NCBI RefSeq assembly: GCF_014652395.1
Contig: NZ_BMYS01000001.1
Span: forward strand, 124,001-188,000
Source of the DNA: Advenella faeciporci
GTDB taxonomy: Bacteria > Pseudomonadota > Gammaproteobacteria > Burkholderiales > Burkholderiaceae_B
Length of the DNA stretch: 64,000 nt
Direction: 5' to 3'
In this document: piece by piece, positions 22,767 through 32,852 of the stretch
How the letters are laid out: each line of letters begins with the position of its first letter
How positions within the stretch are numbered: the first letter of the stretch is position 1
Program-made: the position numbers and the translations under genes
Notes under the pieces: generated by a model
Told to the model about the DNA's origin: nothing
The model's database searches: none
Seen by the model: the letters and a program-made list of their open reading frames with translations, nothing else

Positions 22767-25220
22767 CTAAGTTGTTTTCTTGCTTGCTGCGGTCCCAGTG
22801 ATTCCGCAATCCTCAAGTGCTTGCTGCTGTTCCTGAGTCATTCCAAGCACCAGAGAGAAGACTTCGCGACTATGCTCACCTAGCGTAGGCGCCGGACGTA
22901 CAACCTCCGTTGGTGCGACCGTCTCTCTGAACCAAGGTGTCGTAGTCAGATACTCACCAAGATATGCACGAGGGATCTTTTTGAAGAAGCCTCTATCGTT
23001 AAAGTGTGGATCGTCCAAAACACTCCAGACTGGCTTTACCACGCCTGCACCAATGCCGGCCATTTGCAGTTCACGCATCGCGCTGTCTGCAGATCTTTGT
23101 TTGCACCATGTGTTTATATGAACATCTATCTGCTGCCGCTGCAAACGGCGGCCCTCAACCTGGTTCAATGACAAGTCGGTGCCTAGGTGATGAGCATCAA
23201 TCACGTTGATCAAGGTCTTCCACTGTGTTTCGTTACTGACGCTCAGAACCACCCACTCATCATTGCCCGCACATTGATAAACACCATGCGGAGAAAAGAT
23301 GGGGTGCACGTTACCATTTCGCGGGGTGGTTTTCCCGCAAACGGATTGTTCCAAGATATATGGCGCAACCATTGGAAGCATACATTCAACTTGCGAAAGA
23401 TTGACGTGCCTGCCTTTCCCTGTACGCGCTTGTACGAATAGCGATAGGAGGGCTGCCGCGCCTCCATTCCATCCACCAATAGGATCGCCATATGCATAGG
23501 AAGTTAGTGATGGCGGATTCTGCTCAAATCCTGTGTGATGCGGTAAACCGCTAGCTTGCTCAAGTGTACCGCCATAAGCCCGGGTGGTGCTCCATTCGTT
23601 GCCTGCGCCAAACGCGGGCATGGACACCATTACCAGCCGATTATTCACCTTGGATAAAGCAGCATAATCCAGGCCCAACTTGGGAAGCACTTCAGTTGAA
23701 TAATTTTCGATGACGATATCGGCAGTTTTAACCAAATCAAGTAAAACTGTACGCCCCTCTTGGCGAGATAAATCCAGAGTAATGCCAAGCTTGTTACGGT
23801 TCATCAAAGCAAAATTAGAGTTTTTCTCGTACTGCCTCTCATTATAAAATTCTTCGGTGTAATGAGTTCCTCTCCACCAGTCCGGATATTGGGTTCCTTC
23901 GACTTTGATGACTTCGGCACCAAAATCAGCAAGAGTTCGTGCCGCCAAGGGGCCTGCCCACCCCATGGTCAAATCAATTACACGTATTTTCCGTAGTGGT
24001 GCCACACCTACTTTTGCACGAATACGGTGCACTCTCGAAGCCAGCGCTTCGTCGGTATGATAGAACTGGTTGTCTGCGCCCTTAAGCGGCGCCACACCAC
24101 CTGGCAATGGTCCTGCATCTCCGAGCGGAAACGGAACGATCACACCTTCAAACTGGCTAGTACCGGACTTCACAGGAACAAATGCTCCGCGATCACGATG
24201 AACCTGCTGCTGAAGCAATTCATCCATTGTCGGTACGACTACCGCAGGGAATTTAGCCTTGCTAAGTTCCTCAAACCATTCCTTGGCAGTCTTGGTAAGC
24301 AATGCGGGAATCAAAAAATCGTCAATCTCATCGGCATGTTGCATGCGTATCGGCCCGTTAATGAATCGCGGGTCTTGAGCATGTTCTGGATATCCTACCG
24401 CTGAACACAACGCAGTCCATTGCGGACCAGTGTGCGCGAAAATACCGATCCAGCCTTCTTTGGTTTTGTAGATCCCTCCAGGATACGTCGTACAAAACCG
24501 GTTGACGCCCAATCTGGCTTTAGGATGACGCCCGTCCTGCACCATGCCGGCTTCCATCTCTACAACAGAGAAAGCCATTTCATGAATGCTGAGCACATAT
24601 CGACGACTTCCATCAGATTCCCCTATCAAGGCTGAAATTGCACTTGAAAAAGCACCAATACCTGCAACAATTCCCGTTTGCACGTCATGTGGCAGATGGG
24701 GAGGCCCTTCGACCGCACCGCTACCGTAAACAGCACCGGCCAAGGCCCGGCAAACAGCGGTCGTTCCAACGAATTTGCTGTAAGGGCCACTTTCACCAAA
24801 CCAGGTCAAATACACCGTAATTGGAACGTTTTCGCCGTTGGTTGTTTCACTTTCACCATAAACAGGGCATTTCAAAACCTCGATGCCCTCACTTAGAGCC
24901 CTGGCATCGAGAACCACATCGCAGGTTTTTGCCAGTCGCGACAACCATTCTTGCTCCTTGGGGCATTTACCATCCAGTGTGACGTTGCGTTTATTTGTAT
25001 TGAGCCAGGCGTTCAGTGCGCTTTGCGCTTCATGATCTGAACTCGTCAGAAGCGGGGGAACCGTTCGAAGTGCATCTCCGTCTGGATCCTCCACCTTGAT
25101 AACCTCAGCGCCAAAATCAGCGAAGAGCTTTCCAGCATAAGCCAATGCAGCTCCAGTACCTATTTCCAGTATGCGTAGTCCAGCAAGAGCGAGCTGGCTG
25201 TTGGGTTCATGTTTAATCAC
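22767..25220 (-). CDS. Tandem (two-domain) family III CoA-transferase, CaiB/BaiF type
   Basis: 817 residues, twice the usual length. Both halves begin with the family motif: ILEIGTGAALAYAGKLFADF near 18 and VIDLTMGWAGPLAARTLADF near 410, each followed by GAEVIKVE. The catalytic Asp region is PHDVQTGIVAG in the first half and AYGDPIGGWNGG in the second, so both keep an Asp. Such enzymes move CoA between carboxylic acids. Fused tandem forms occur in other bacteria. It lies 29 bases after the carboxylase gene, consistent with making the acyl-CoA that the carboxylase uses. The acid is not known. Confidence 0.91.
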   Translation of the reverse strand: MIKHEPNSQLALAGLRILEIGTGAALAYAGKLFADFGAEVIKVEDPDGDALRTVPPLLTSSDHEAQSALNAWLNTNKRNVTLDGKCPKEQEWLSRLAKTCDVVLDARALSEGIEVLKCPVYGESETTNGENVPITVYLTWFGESGPYSKFVGTTAVCRALAGAVYGSGAVEGPPHLPHDVQTGIVAGIGAFSSAISALIGESDGSRRYVLSIHEMAFSVVEMEAGMVQDGRHPKARLGVNRFCTTYPGGIYKTKEGWIGIFAHTGPQWTALCSAVGYPEHAQDPRFINGPIRMQHADEIDDFLIPALLTKTAKEWFEELSKAKFPAVVVPTMDELLQQQVHRDRGAFVPVKSGTSQFEGVIVPFPLGDAGPLPGGVAPLKGADNQFYHTDEALASRVHRIRAKVGVAPLRKIRVIDLTMGWAGPLAARTLADFGAEVIKVEGTQYPDWWRGTHYTEEFYNERQYEKNSNFALMNRNKLGITLDLSRQEGRTVLLDLVKTADIVIENYSTEVLPKLGLDYAALSKVNNRLVMVSMPAFGAGNEWSTTRAYGGTLEQASGLPHHTGFEQNPPSLTSYAYGDPIGGWNGGAAALLSLFVQARTGKGRHVNLSQVECMLPMVAPYILEQSVCGKTTPRNGNVHPIFSPHGVYQCAGNDEWVVLSVSNETQWKTLINVIDAHHLGTDLSLNQVEGRRLQRQQIDVHINTWCKQRSADSAMRELQMAGIGAGVVKPVWSVLDDPHFNDRGFFKKIPRAYLGEYLTTTPWFRETVAPTEVVRPAPTLGEHSREVFSLVLGMTQEQQQALEDCGITGTAASKKTT

Positions 25221-25249
25221 AGTCTGTCTCCTTTATTTGTGTGCTGCAC

Positions 25250-28200
25250 TTACCATGTGTCGATAAAGGAGCGACGGGGACGACTAGCGCGTAACGATGC
25301 TGAAGCAATGCCTTGTCGAATCCATGTTCGCGTTTCTGCCGGATCGATGACCGCATCAATTTCAGTCGTGGATGCGACGTTTATGGCATGACCACGTTCA
25401 TATGCGCGTGCCACTAACTGGTCGTAAAGCGCTTTCCGTTCCGGTCCATCCGGAACGCTGTCCAGTTCCTTTTTGAATCCCAACCGGATGGAGCCTTCAA
25501 GCCCCATTGGACCAAATTCCCCTGTTGGCCAAGATACCGAGCAGCTTGCAGAACGAAAGCTTCCGCCTGCCATTGCCATAGCCCCCAGGCCGTAGCCTTT
25601 TCGCAAGGCAATGGCAAGTATTGCGACGCGCAATTTGGCGGCTGTCACGAACATGCGGGATACATGACGCACTTGAGCCTTTGCTTCTTCGTCGGGACCA
25701 ACCATGAATCCTGGCGTATCAATCAGCGAAATGATAGGCAGGCCATGAACGTCACAAAGATTCATGAACCGGGCTGCCTTGTCTGCCGCATCTGCGTCAA
25801 TGGCACCGCCCAGGTGTTGTGGGTTATTGGCAATGATACCTACCGGCTGACCTTCAACTCGTGCAAGTGCGGTATGCATGCCGAGTCCGAATCCCGAGCG
25901 TAGCATCAATACACTTCCTACGTCAGCGATCCCTTCAATGACCTTACGACTGTCATAGACGCGTAAGCGATTTTCGGGGACTACGTGTCGAAGTTCCAGC
26001 GGATTGGGTGCTGACCAGTCTTTTGCTCTGCCCTGGAACATAGAAAGGTAATGCTTCGCGACAGTAACGGCTTCAGCTTCATTTTCTACGAGAACGTCGA
26101 TGACACCGTTCGCAAATTGTACGTTTGCTGGGCCAATATCTTCTGGTTTGTATATTCCCAAACCACCGCCCTCAATCATTGCCGGACCAGCCATGCCTAT
26201 ATTGGAATTCTTGTCCGCAATGATTACATCACACACGCCTAAAAATGCAGCATTGCCAGCAAAGCATCGACCAGACACGATGCCTAGCAGTGGAACCTCA
26301 CCACTTAGCTCGGCTAACGCCGCAAATGAAGGCTGGTACAACCCTGAAATAAATGGGAAGTCCACATCTCCGGGACGTCCCCCTCCGCCTTCTGCAAATA
26401 GCACAAACGGCATCTCATCGCGGCGCGCACGCTCTACCAAACGGTCGGTCTTAATGTGATTTCTCTTGCCCTGTGTGCCCGCCAGTACCGTTGCGTCATA
26501 GGCCATTACAGCACTTAACGACTGGTCATAATCGAACATGTCACCGTTGATATTACCAATACCTGTAACGATACCGTCAGCCGGTGTGTTTACTATCAGA
26601 TCCTCCTTCGTCCGACGGCTGGCTTGTGCGGCAACGACCAATGCGCCGTATTCAACAAAGGAGTCATCATCACACAGATCAGCAATGTTTTCACGGGCAG
26701 TTCGTTGCCCTCGCGCGCGCCGTTTGGCAACAGCGTCCGGGCGAGCATCGTCATACAGAATTGAATGACGATCAAGTACTGCCTGTAAATCGGGACGAAT
26801 AGCCGTTAAATCTATGGTTTCGACAGCAACTTTTTCGTCTGAGTCTTCCAAATCCTGCTCCAGCACCACCAGGATATCGCCATCAACTGTCTGATTACCT
26901 TTATTCGCACGTACCTCAGTGACTCGCCCATTGAATTCGGCAATAACGGAGTGCTCCATCTTCATCGCATCGATGACCGCAATAAGTTGACCTTTCAGAA
27001 CAAAATCACCTATCTCAACAGAGATTTCAACAATGCGCCCACTCAAAGGCGCGCGGGTGGCGACAAGGCCCTCGTCAAGTACTTCATGTATTACATTGTT
27101 CACTGCCATCGGCGAGGTGGCTGTACGAGTCGTCTCGTTAATGAGCTGATCCTTGGCATTTTGCTCACTTTCGATTTGAGAGGCATTAACCACCAACTCC
27201 TCAAGAATAGATTCGATATAACGGGTATGGTTTTTTTGATGGAGAAAATCATCACGATCGACAAGCGCTTTCAGTAAATAAATGTTTGTCGAAACGCCTA
27301 CGACCCTGAACTCATCCAAACTGCGTCGCAAGCGCCTGACGACATTTGAAAAGTCATCGCTAGTGCTAGAAACAATCATCTTGGCCAAAAGCGTATCGAA
27401 AGCTGGTGGGGGACAATAACCACTATAGGCATGCGTATCCACTCGCACATCAGGGCCCGTAGGTGGATCAAAGCGTTCCAGACGACCGTATGCCGGTCGC
27501 GCCAAACCATTGGCATCCATGGACTCCGCTGTAACTCGCACTTGAATAGCATAGCCCTTCATCTGCGGAGGACTCACAGGATTCACGCCCAAAGCTTCAA
27601 GGCTCTTTCCTTGTGCAATGCCGATTTGCAGCGCCACCAGATCGAGCCCAAAAACTTGTTCGGTGATCGTATGTTCAACTTGAAGCCGAGGATTTGCCTC
27701 GATGAAAACAAAATCCGTTTGTACGCCATCTTCATCTTCTTCAACGAGGAATTCAAACGTACCAAGGCTACGATAGTTCACCTTCGATGCAAGCTTGCTT
27801 GCTGCAGCAAGAATCTCTGTACGCAATTCAGCCTTGAGGACAGGGCTAGGTGCAATTTCCACCACTTTTTGGAAGCGACGTTGCAACGTGCAATCCCGCT
27901 CACCCAGTGCAACAACATGTGTACCATCACCTACAATTTGCACCTCAATGTGACGCGCGCGGTTTACCAAGCGCTCTGCATATAGGGCATTCACCCCAAA
28001 TGCGGACATCGCCTCAGATCGACAGCGAGCATAAAGTTCAGGGATTTCAGCCTTGGACTTTACGACACGCATGCCACGCCCTCCGCCGCCGCCAACAGCC
28101 TTGATGACGATACCAACGCCGCCCTGCTCGTCGAAGAACCGCACAATTTCCTCCAGTGTGGCTCCACCATGAGTGGCTGGCATCACAGGTACACCGCACT

Positions 28201-28567
28201 CCCTAGCGAGCTTCAATGCGCTTCCCTTGTCCCCAAACAGGGCCAATTGTTTGACTTCGGGGCCAATGAAGGTAATCCCTGCATCAGCACACGCTTGGGC
28301 AAAATCCGGTCGTTCGCTCAGGAAACCATAACCGGGGTGGATGGCATCGCAATTTTCCTTTTTTGCGGCAGCGATAATGGCATCGATATTGATATAGGCC
28401 GCGGGACCTTCTCCATTCAATGCAACTGATGAGTCCGCCAGAATTCGATGTCGTGAATTTGAATCATCGCTCGAATAAGCCGCTACACTGTGCATTCCCA
28501 GATCACGTATTGCGCGAAGAATTCGAACGGCAATTTCGCCACGATTGGCCACAAAAATTTTCTTCAT
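25250..28567 (-). CDS. Single-chain biotin-dependent acyl-CoA carboxylase (BC-BCCP-CT)
   Basis: 1105 residues. Residues 1-450 are biotin carboxylase (KKIFVANRGEIAVRILRAIR, HPGYGFLSE, the Gly-rich GGGGGRGMR, FIEANPRLQVEHTITEQVFG). The biotin carrier follows with VIDAMKMEHSV; the biotinylated Lys is near 533. Residues from about 590 to the end are carboxyltransferase (ARENIADLCDDDSFVEYGAL, FAEGGGGRPGDVD, LIDTPGFMVGPDEEAKA, RKGYGLGAMAMAGG). All three functions in one chain recall the long-chain acyl-CoA carboxylase described from mycobacteria, not the usual two-subunit PCC/MCC. It converts an acyl-CoA plus bicarbonate to a carboxyacyl-CoA. The substrate is unknown. Confidence 0.92.
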   Translation of the reverse strand: MKKIFVANRGEIAVRILRAIRDLGMHSVAAYSSDDSNSRHRILADSSVALNGEGPAAYINIDAIIAAAKKENCDAIHPGYGFLSERPDFAQACADAGITFIGPEVKQLALFGDKGSALKLARECGVPVMPATHGGATLEEIVRFFDEQGGVGIVIKAVGGGGGRGMRVVKSKAEIPELYARCRSEAMSAFGVNALYAERLVNRARHIEVQIVGDGTHVVALGERDCTLQRRFQKVVEIAPSPVLKAELRTEILAAASKLASKVNYRSLGTFEFLVEEDEDGVQTDFVFIEANPRLQVEHTITEQVFGLDLVALQIGIAQGKSLEALGVNPVSPPQMKGYAIQVRVTAESMDANGLARPAYGRLERFDPPTGPDVRVDTHAYSGYCPPPAFDTLLAKMIVSSTSDDFSNVVRRLRRSLDEFRVVGVSTNIYLLKALVDRDDFLHQKNHTRYIESILEELVVNASQIESEQNAKDQLINETTRTATSPMAVNNVIHEVLDEGLVATRAPLSGRIVEISVEIGDFVLKGQLIAVIDAMKMEHSVIAEFNGRVTEVRANKGNQTVDGDILVVLEQDLEDSDEKVAVETIDLTAIRPDLQAVLDRHSILYDDARPDAVAKRRARGQRTARENIADLCDDDSFVEYGALVVAAQASRRTKEDLIVNTPADGIVTGIGNINGDMFDYDQSLSAVMAYDATVLAGTQGKRNHIKTDRLVERARRDEMPFVLFAEGGGGRPGDVDFPFISGLYQPSFAALAELSGEVPLLGIVSGRCFAGNAAFLGVCDVIIADKNSNIGMAGPAMIEGGGLGIYKPEDIGPANVQFANGVIDVLVENEAEAVTVAKHYLSMFQGRAKDWSAPNPLELRHVVPENRLRVYDSRKVIEGIADVGSVLMLRSGFGLGMHTALARVEGQPVGIIANNPQHLGGAIDADAADKAARFMNLCDVHGLPIISLIDTPGFMVGPDEEAKAQVRHVSRMFVTAAKLRVAILAIALRKGYGLGAMAMAGGSFRSASCSVSWPTGEFGPMGLEGSIRLGFKKELDSVPDGPERKALYDQLVARAYERGHAINVASTTEIDAVIDPAETRTWIRQGIASASLRASRPRRSFIDTW

Positions 28568-28647
28568 GATTTCCTGATTTCCTGATTTATTGTCTTAATA
28601 ATTCTTTTTCTTACCACTAAAGATTTGCCCGAGACCAAGAAAAGCTT

Positions 28648-29058
28648 TCAATGAGTTCTCGGTACCAGTTTGAAGACAGCACGTGCAACAGCCAAAACCA
28701 CGCCGTTTTCGTCTTGGACCTCACCTTCGCAAAATGCAATACTCTTGCCACGCCGTTTGCATGTGGCAATAATGTTTACGTTCGATTTGGCCGGGTCATA
28801 GAAATGAGTCGACATATCAATTGTTGCCGCTCCAACATTGGCCAAGTCGTGTGCACGTGCCACAACGCTTAGTGTGAAATCCAGGGCGCTCATCAATGCC
28901 CCCCCGTGAATGTCCCCACGACTGTTGACGAGACTGCGGTTTAATTGCAAATGAGTACGGCAACAATTACCTTCCAGATTGATACTTTGGAGACCAATGT
29001 GGTTCATAAATGGCACTTCAATCCCAAAATGCTTAATTTGCAAGTTATCTACCTCCAT
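28648..29058 (-). CDS. PaaI-type hotdog-fold acyl-CoA thioesterase
   Basis: About 136 residues with the PaaI pattern NSRGDIHGGALMSALDFTLS (catalytic HGG and Asp) and CKRRGKSIAFCEGEV. The start at 29058 (MEVDNLQ) has AGGA 8 bases upstream; longer in-frame starts reach 29127 but lack a Shine-Dalgarno. It would hydrolyse an acyl-CoA of the pathway or rescue trapped CoA. It lies between the upstream Bug gene and the carboxylase gene on the same strand. Confidence 0.88.
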   Translation of the reverse strand: MEVDNLQIKHFGIEVPFMNHIGLQSINLEGNCCRTHLQLNRSLVNSRGDIHGGALMSALDFTLSVVARAHDLANVGAATIDMSTHFYDPAKSNVNIIATCKRRGKSIAFCEGEVQDENGVVLAVARAVFKLVPRTH

Positions 29059-29130
29059 GAATAAATCCTGATTTTTTTCAATGCTCAAACTTGAACTCTC
29101 TAACGTATTCATAAAAAAATAAGCCAAAGA

Positions 29131-30129
29131 TTATTGGGCAATGACTTGAGCATCGTTCACGACCTGTTGCCACTTATCGAGCTCTGAATTAATAAACTCT
29201 GTTACTTGCTTTGGTGATAACTTCAAGGAAATGGAGTTGTTGTCAGACAACCATTTGATATTCTCTTTCTGCGCATTGCTTTGTTGCGCAATGTCATTGA
29301 GCTTGGTAACTATTTCTGCAGGCATTCCGGGCGGCCCAAACAGTCCTACCCAAGCCTGGGATTCATAGCTGGGGTATCCGGATTCAGCGATGGTGGGAAT
29401 GCTGGGCAATGAAGGTAATTGCTGCTTTGATGTAACTGCCAATGCCTTGGCCTTTCCATTTTGAATAAAGGCTGAAGCAGATGTCGCATCCAGGAATGCG
29501 GATGGAATCTGTGCGCCAATCAGGTCGGCTACAGCAGGTGCTGCGCCTTTATAGGGAATATGACGAAGGTTCGCACCAGTTACGAGTTTGAATTGTTCAC
29601 CAGACAAATGGGCAGATCCACCAACGCCACTTGAACCGAAGGCGAGGCCACCTTGCTGTTTATTCGCATAATCAACAAAATCTTTTACGTTGTTGACAGG
29701 AGAATTGGCCGGCACTAATAGTACGTTTGGTGCAAGCGCCAAAATTGCTATATTTGAAAAATCTTTTTTTGGATCATAAGGAAGATTCGGTTGCAGTGCG
29801 GGGTAGATAACGTGCTGCGTGGCCGTAACCAATAATGTGTATCCATCGGGTTTCTCTTTAGCAACTACCGCGCTGCCGATTTGTCCACTTGCACCAGCTT
29901 TGTTTTGAACGATTACACTCGTATTCAGTGTTTTCCCCAAATCAAGTGCCAAGCGGCGTGCAATCAAGTCAGTAAATCCACCTGGGGCAAACGGCACAAT
30001 GATGTTAATTGGTTGCTCTTGTGGCCAATCCGCAGCAGAAGCGCTATTTGAAAGGCACAACACCGATGCAGCAATAAATATCGAAGTTACCGAAAACATT
30101 CGGTGGCTCAATTTGTAATTTATTAGCAT
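29131..30129 (-). CDS. Bug/TctC-family periplasmic binding protein
   Basis: 332 residues from ATG 30129, which has GGAGA in front; longer in-frame starts up to 30288 reach into the regulatory gap. Sec signal (MFSVTSIFIAASVLCLSNSA), then the Bug motifs INIIVPFAPGGFTDLIARRL, VQNKAGASGQIGSAVVA, AFGSSGVGGSAHLSGE, HIPYKGAAPAVAD and LPSIPTIAESGYPS. It is the first gene of the operon, so with the last Bug gene it frames the enzyme genes. Two Bug proteins in one operon may bind different acids or differ in export route. Confidence 0.92.
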   Translation of the reverse strand: MLINYKLSHRMFSVTSIFIAASVLCLSNSASAADWPQEQPINIIVPFAPGGFTDLIARRLALDLGKTLNTSVIVQNKAGASGQIGSAVVAKEKPDGYTLLVTATQHVIYPALQPNLPYDPKKDFSNIAILALAPNVLLVPANSPVNNVKDFVDYANKQQGGLAFGSSGVGGSAHLSGEQFKLVTGANLRHIPYKGAAPAVADLIGAQIPSAFLDATSASAFIQNGKAKALAVTSKQQLPSLPSIPTIAESGYPSYESQAWVGLFGPPGMPAEIVTKLNDIAQQSNAQKENIKWLSDNNSISLKLSPKQVTEFINSELDKWQQVVNDAQVIAQ

Positions 30130-30214
30130 TTTGTCTCCGAAAATTTGTCTTCCATTCATCGCTATCCTTTTATTAATAACGATGCTAGAGATTTTTTTAT
30201 TTAATAGACTGTCA

Positions 30215-30248
30215 ATGAAGAATAGATTGCCAAAATCATGTTCTTCAT
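30215..30248. promoter_or_regulatory. Inverted repeat ATGAAGAA/TTCTTCAT, candidate LysR operator
   Basis: Exact 8-base arms at 30215-30222 and 30241-30248, 18 bases apart, in the gap between the Bug gene (minus) and the LysR gene (plus). The place suits a LysR site; the spacing is longer than the classic T-N11-A, so this is tentative. Confidence 0.45.
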
Positions 30249-30352
30249 CTTCAGTGATACAATGGTAGGCTACGTACATTTGTGACACAATTCACATTTT
30301 TCTCTAACACCTATAGCGATTCGGCATAGATCTCAATTGAGGTGAACCAACG

Positions 30353-31285
30353 TTGGACTTAAAACAACTTCGGACCATCCTGGCTATTGCGGAAACGGGT
30401 AGCCTGACCAAGGCAGCCGAGCTCCTTCACATCGTCCAACCGGCATTGTCGCGACAATTGAAACAACTGGAAGATGAGCTGGGTACTCCTTTGTTTGAGC
30501 GCAATCGCCTGGGAATGGTTTTAACTACTCCAGGTCGTCGTTTCGTTGACCAAGTCCGGGTTTCATTAAAGGTGCTTAATAAGGCCAAGGCTGACATCGG
30601 CGCCGCTGCCGCAAACCTAACTGGTTCTGTTGCCGTAGGCATGCTACCAGGACTTGCAGCTGTTTTGGCCGGACCACTGGTAACGTCTCTGCGTCAGCAA
30701 TACCCGGACTTGAAAGTCCGAATCGCTACCGGTTTTTCTGATTTTTTGCAAGATGGCCTTGAAGATGGCAAACTGGACATTTGCCTCATGGGGGACTACT
30801 TGCAATCCGAGTTGCTCCTTACGTCACCCGTTTTTCGCGAACCGATTTACGTTGTCGGCCTACCTGATTGCGGATTATCTCAATCCCATCCCATTACCCT
30901 TGATGAGGTTGCAAAAAGACCTATGGTGGTTCCTGAAGCGCAAAGTCTTCGCAACGTCATTGATCGTGCATGCACCATTATTGGGGTTAATTTGAATCTG
31001 GTGGCAGAGTCAGACAATACCAACGTCATTCTTGACCTCGTTGAACGCGGAGTTGGTTACACCATTCTGCCAGTAATGCCGATTACCCCTATGCTGAAGG
31101 CCAAGCGAATTGTTGGCGCGCCAATCATTAGCCCCAACCTTCACCGGACCGTGATTATTGGTAGTCCAGTAATCAATCGTAATCCGCATATGGTGGAAAC
31201 ACTCCAAAGAGAACTAATAGACTTGCTCCGTCCATTCGTTAAGAAATTCAGTTGTGCGGGTGTGGAATGGCTTTATGATAAGTAA
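30353..31285 (+). CDS. LysR-family transcriptional regulator
   Basis: 310 residues. N-terminal helix-turn-helix (LKQLRTILAIAETGSLTKAA, HIVQPALSRQLKQLEDELG, PLFERNRLGMVLT) and an effector domain (AVGMLPGLAAVLAGPL, VRIATGFSDFLQDGL, ICLMGDYLQS). It begins with TTG, preceded by GAGGTG, and the first residues MDLKQL match the family start. Divergent from the Bug-carboxylase-CoA-transferase operon, it is the likely controller of that operon, possibly responding to the substrate or an acyl-CoA. Confidence 0.92.
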   Translation: MDLKQLRTILAIAETGSLTKAAELLHIVQPALSRQLKQLEDELGTPLFERNRLGMVLTTPGRRFVDQVRVSLKVLNKAKADIGAAAANLTGSVAVGMLPGLAAVLAGPLVTSLRQQYPDLKVRIATGFSDFLQDGLEDGKLDICLMGDYLQSELLLTSPVFREPIYVVGLPDCGLSQSHPITLDEVAKRPMVVPEAQSLRNVIDRACTIIGVNLNLVAESDNTNVILDLVERGVGYTILPVMPITPMLKAKRIVGAPIISPNLHRTVIIGSPVINRNPHMVETLQRELIDLLRPFVKKFSCAGVEWLYDK

Positions 31286-31539
31286 TGAAGAAAAGGCAGA
31301 GCGTACTGATGTTGCCAGCGCCAGGTATGCAGTAAATTGGCTTTGATCTGGTATACCTAAGCTTAGCACACCACTTATAAAATATAGCACTGCTCAGTCC
31401 ATTTAGCAGCAAAGCTCGGCCTCATGTTATCCCGCTTCTGTTTGCTTCAAATCACAATAATTTAGCTTACGTTAAACTGTAGGATCTTCACACAAAATTT
31501 TCTGATTCCATTAAGAAAAAACTCTACCTTATAATATGT

Positions 31540-32052
31540 TTATTTTTCGAGAGAATTACCGTCTACCTCAGTGTCAGGAAAAACCACGTAGATTAAAACA
31601 AGAATAATCGTCACAAAGAACTGAAAGGCTGATTGAATGCCGTTCCATTCGGACGACATCCACATACCGAACCATTCTCCCCCCACCGACATAAAACCAA
31701 CCTGCCACAGTAAGAAACCAAGCGTTAGCCCACAGACGGCAATATTTTTTGCCCGGTTGAAATTATAAGCCGATGCTTTTCTACGCACTAACAAGCGCCC
31801 CGCACCCCACCAACACAACAGGGCGGTAAAAACCTCAAGCCCAATGATGAGTAGGTACGCAGCATGATGCAATACCGGCGAATGAATGGCACGATAAGAA
31901 ATTGTGGAATCTGGAAAAATGGTATCCATCAGCAACACGTGCTGCACGAATGAAAAATTACTGTTGTAGTCGGTGATATTGCCAAAAGCCACCAACGACG
32001 CAAACAAGGCAATTGCCGTTATCAACAAAATTTTCGACCAACGAACCGCCAT
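31540..32052 (-). CDS. DUF2165-type small integral membrane protein
   Basis: 170 residues with four hydrophobic segments: ILLITAIALFASLVAFGNIT, AAYLLIIGLEVFTALLCWWG, IAVCGLTLGFLLWQVGFMSV and a C-terminal FQFFVTIILVLIYVVF. The tight pattern NITDYNSNFSFVQHVLLMDT and GGEWFGMWMSSEWNG is characteristic of DUF2165. Function unknown. The start at 32052 has AGGTGG in front; 32088 is a longer alternative. It is divergent from the following secreted protein gene. The 250 bases on its left hold no clear feature. Confidence 0.82.
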   Translation of the reverse strand: MAVRWSKILLITAIALFASLVAFGNITDYNSNFSFVQHVLLMDTIFPDSTISYRAIHSPVLHHAAYLLIIGLEVFTALLCWWGAGRLLVRRKASAYNFNRAKNIAVCGLTLGFLLWQVGFMSVGGEWFGMWMSSEWNGIQSAFQFFVTIILVLIYVVFPDTEVDGNSLEK

Positions 32053-32186
32053 AATCCCACCACCTGAATTCAATTGAACCAAAACCATACACTACCATGA
32101 GTAACCGGTTAAACTTACCAAAACTTAATAATATAAAATATGCTTACATTCAATTTTATACAACCACAGCAATAAGGATCTTGTTC

Positions 32187-32852
32187 ATGTCACTCCTTCC
32201 CAAAATGCTCATCGCCTCAACGTTAATCAGCCCTTTTGCCAACGCTGTGCAAGCTAAAACGGTCAAAGAAGTTTTCAACGGTGATATGCTTGGCACTACT
32301 CAGCGTTACTTTGAGTCAATCGCGGGCATTCCCCGAAAATCTTCAGGCAATGAGCATAGTTTCAGGGTACAAGGATGCAATATCACTGCTACGATTGATA
32401 ACAACGATGTCTCTGCCTTGCGCATAGAATTAAATGATAAATGCCAAGCTGATTTAAGTACCTTCATTGACTCTTACGCACCACCAGCCAATACCCCGTT
32501 AACCGTTGGCGCTTTTGAATTTGATAATTTTACCTTTATGGCCGATTGCTTAGGCATGTGCGGTAATGCCTATGATCCATCGGTTTATGCGCTTTGGGAA
32601 GGGCCTCATGCAATAAACTTCATGGAAGTACTACTTGAATTTAAACTTGTTAGTGACGCTGCCATTGATGCCGCTACAGCATGGCAAAACCATATGGAAC
32701 AAGCCGCCGGAGAAAACTACGTGATGGATGCCCGTTTTAACTGCGACGACCGCTTCAATACACAGGGTTATAATGCCTTCAAAAAGGTTACACCAACTGC
32801 CATAACCATTGGCCACGGGCTTAGTACGCTCAGGTCTGATTGTGCAAAATAA
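32187..32852 (+). CDS. Secreted protein of unknown function
   Basis: 221 residues from ATG 32187, which has AGGA 8 bases upstream; an in-frame ATG at 32097 lacks one and would bury the signal peptide. The signal is MLIASTLISPFANAVQA. The mature protein has six Cys, a sensible set for disulfides (RVQGCNIT, NDKCQAD, MADCLGMCGNAYD, FNCDDRF, RSDCAK). I do not recognise the family. Its codons and location inside the inserted block suggest cargo of the island. It is not obviously linked to the carboxylase pathway. Confidence 0.7.
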   Translation: MSLLPKMLIASTLISPFANAVQAKTVKEVFNGDMLGTTQRYFESIAGIPRKSSGNEHSFRVQGCNITATIDNNDVSALRIELNDKCQADLSTFIDSYAPPANTPLTVGAFEFDNFTFMADCLGMCGNAYDPSVYALWEGPHAINFMEVLLEFKLVSDAAIDAATAWQNHMEQAAGENYVMDARFNCDDRFNTQGYNAFKKVTPTAITIGHGLSTLRSDCAK

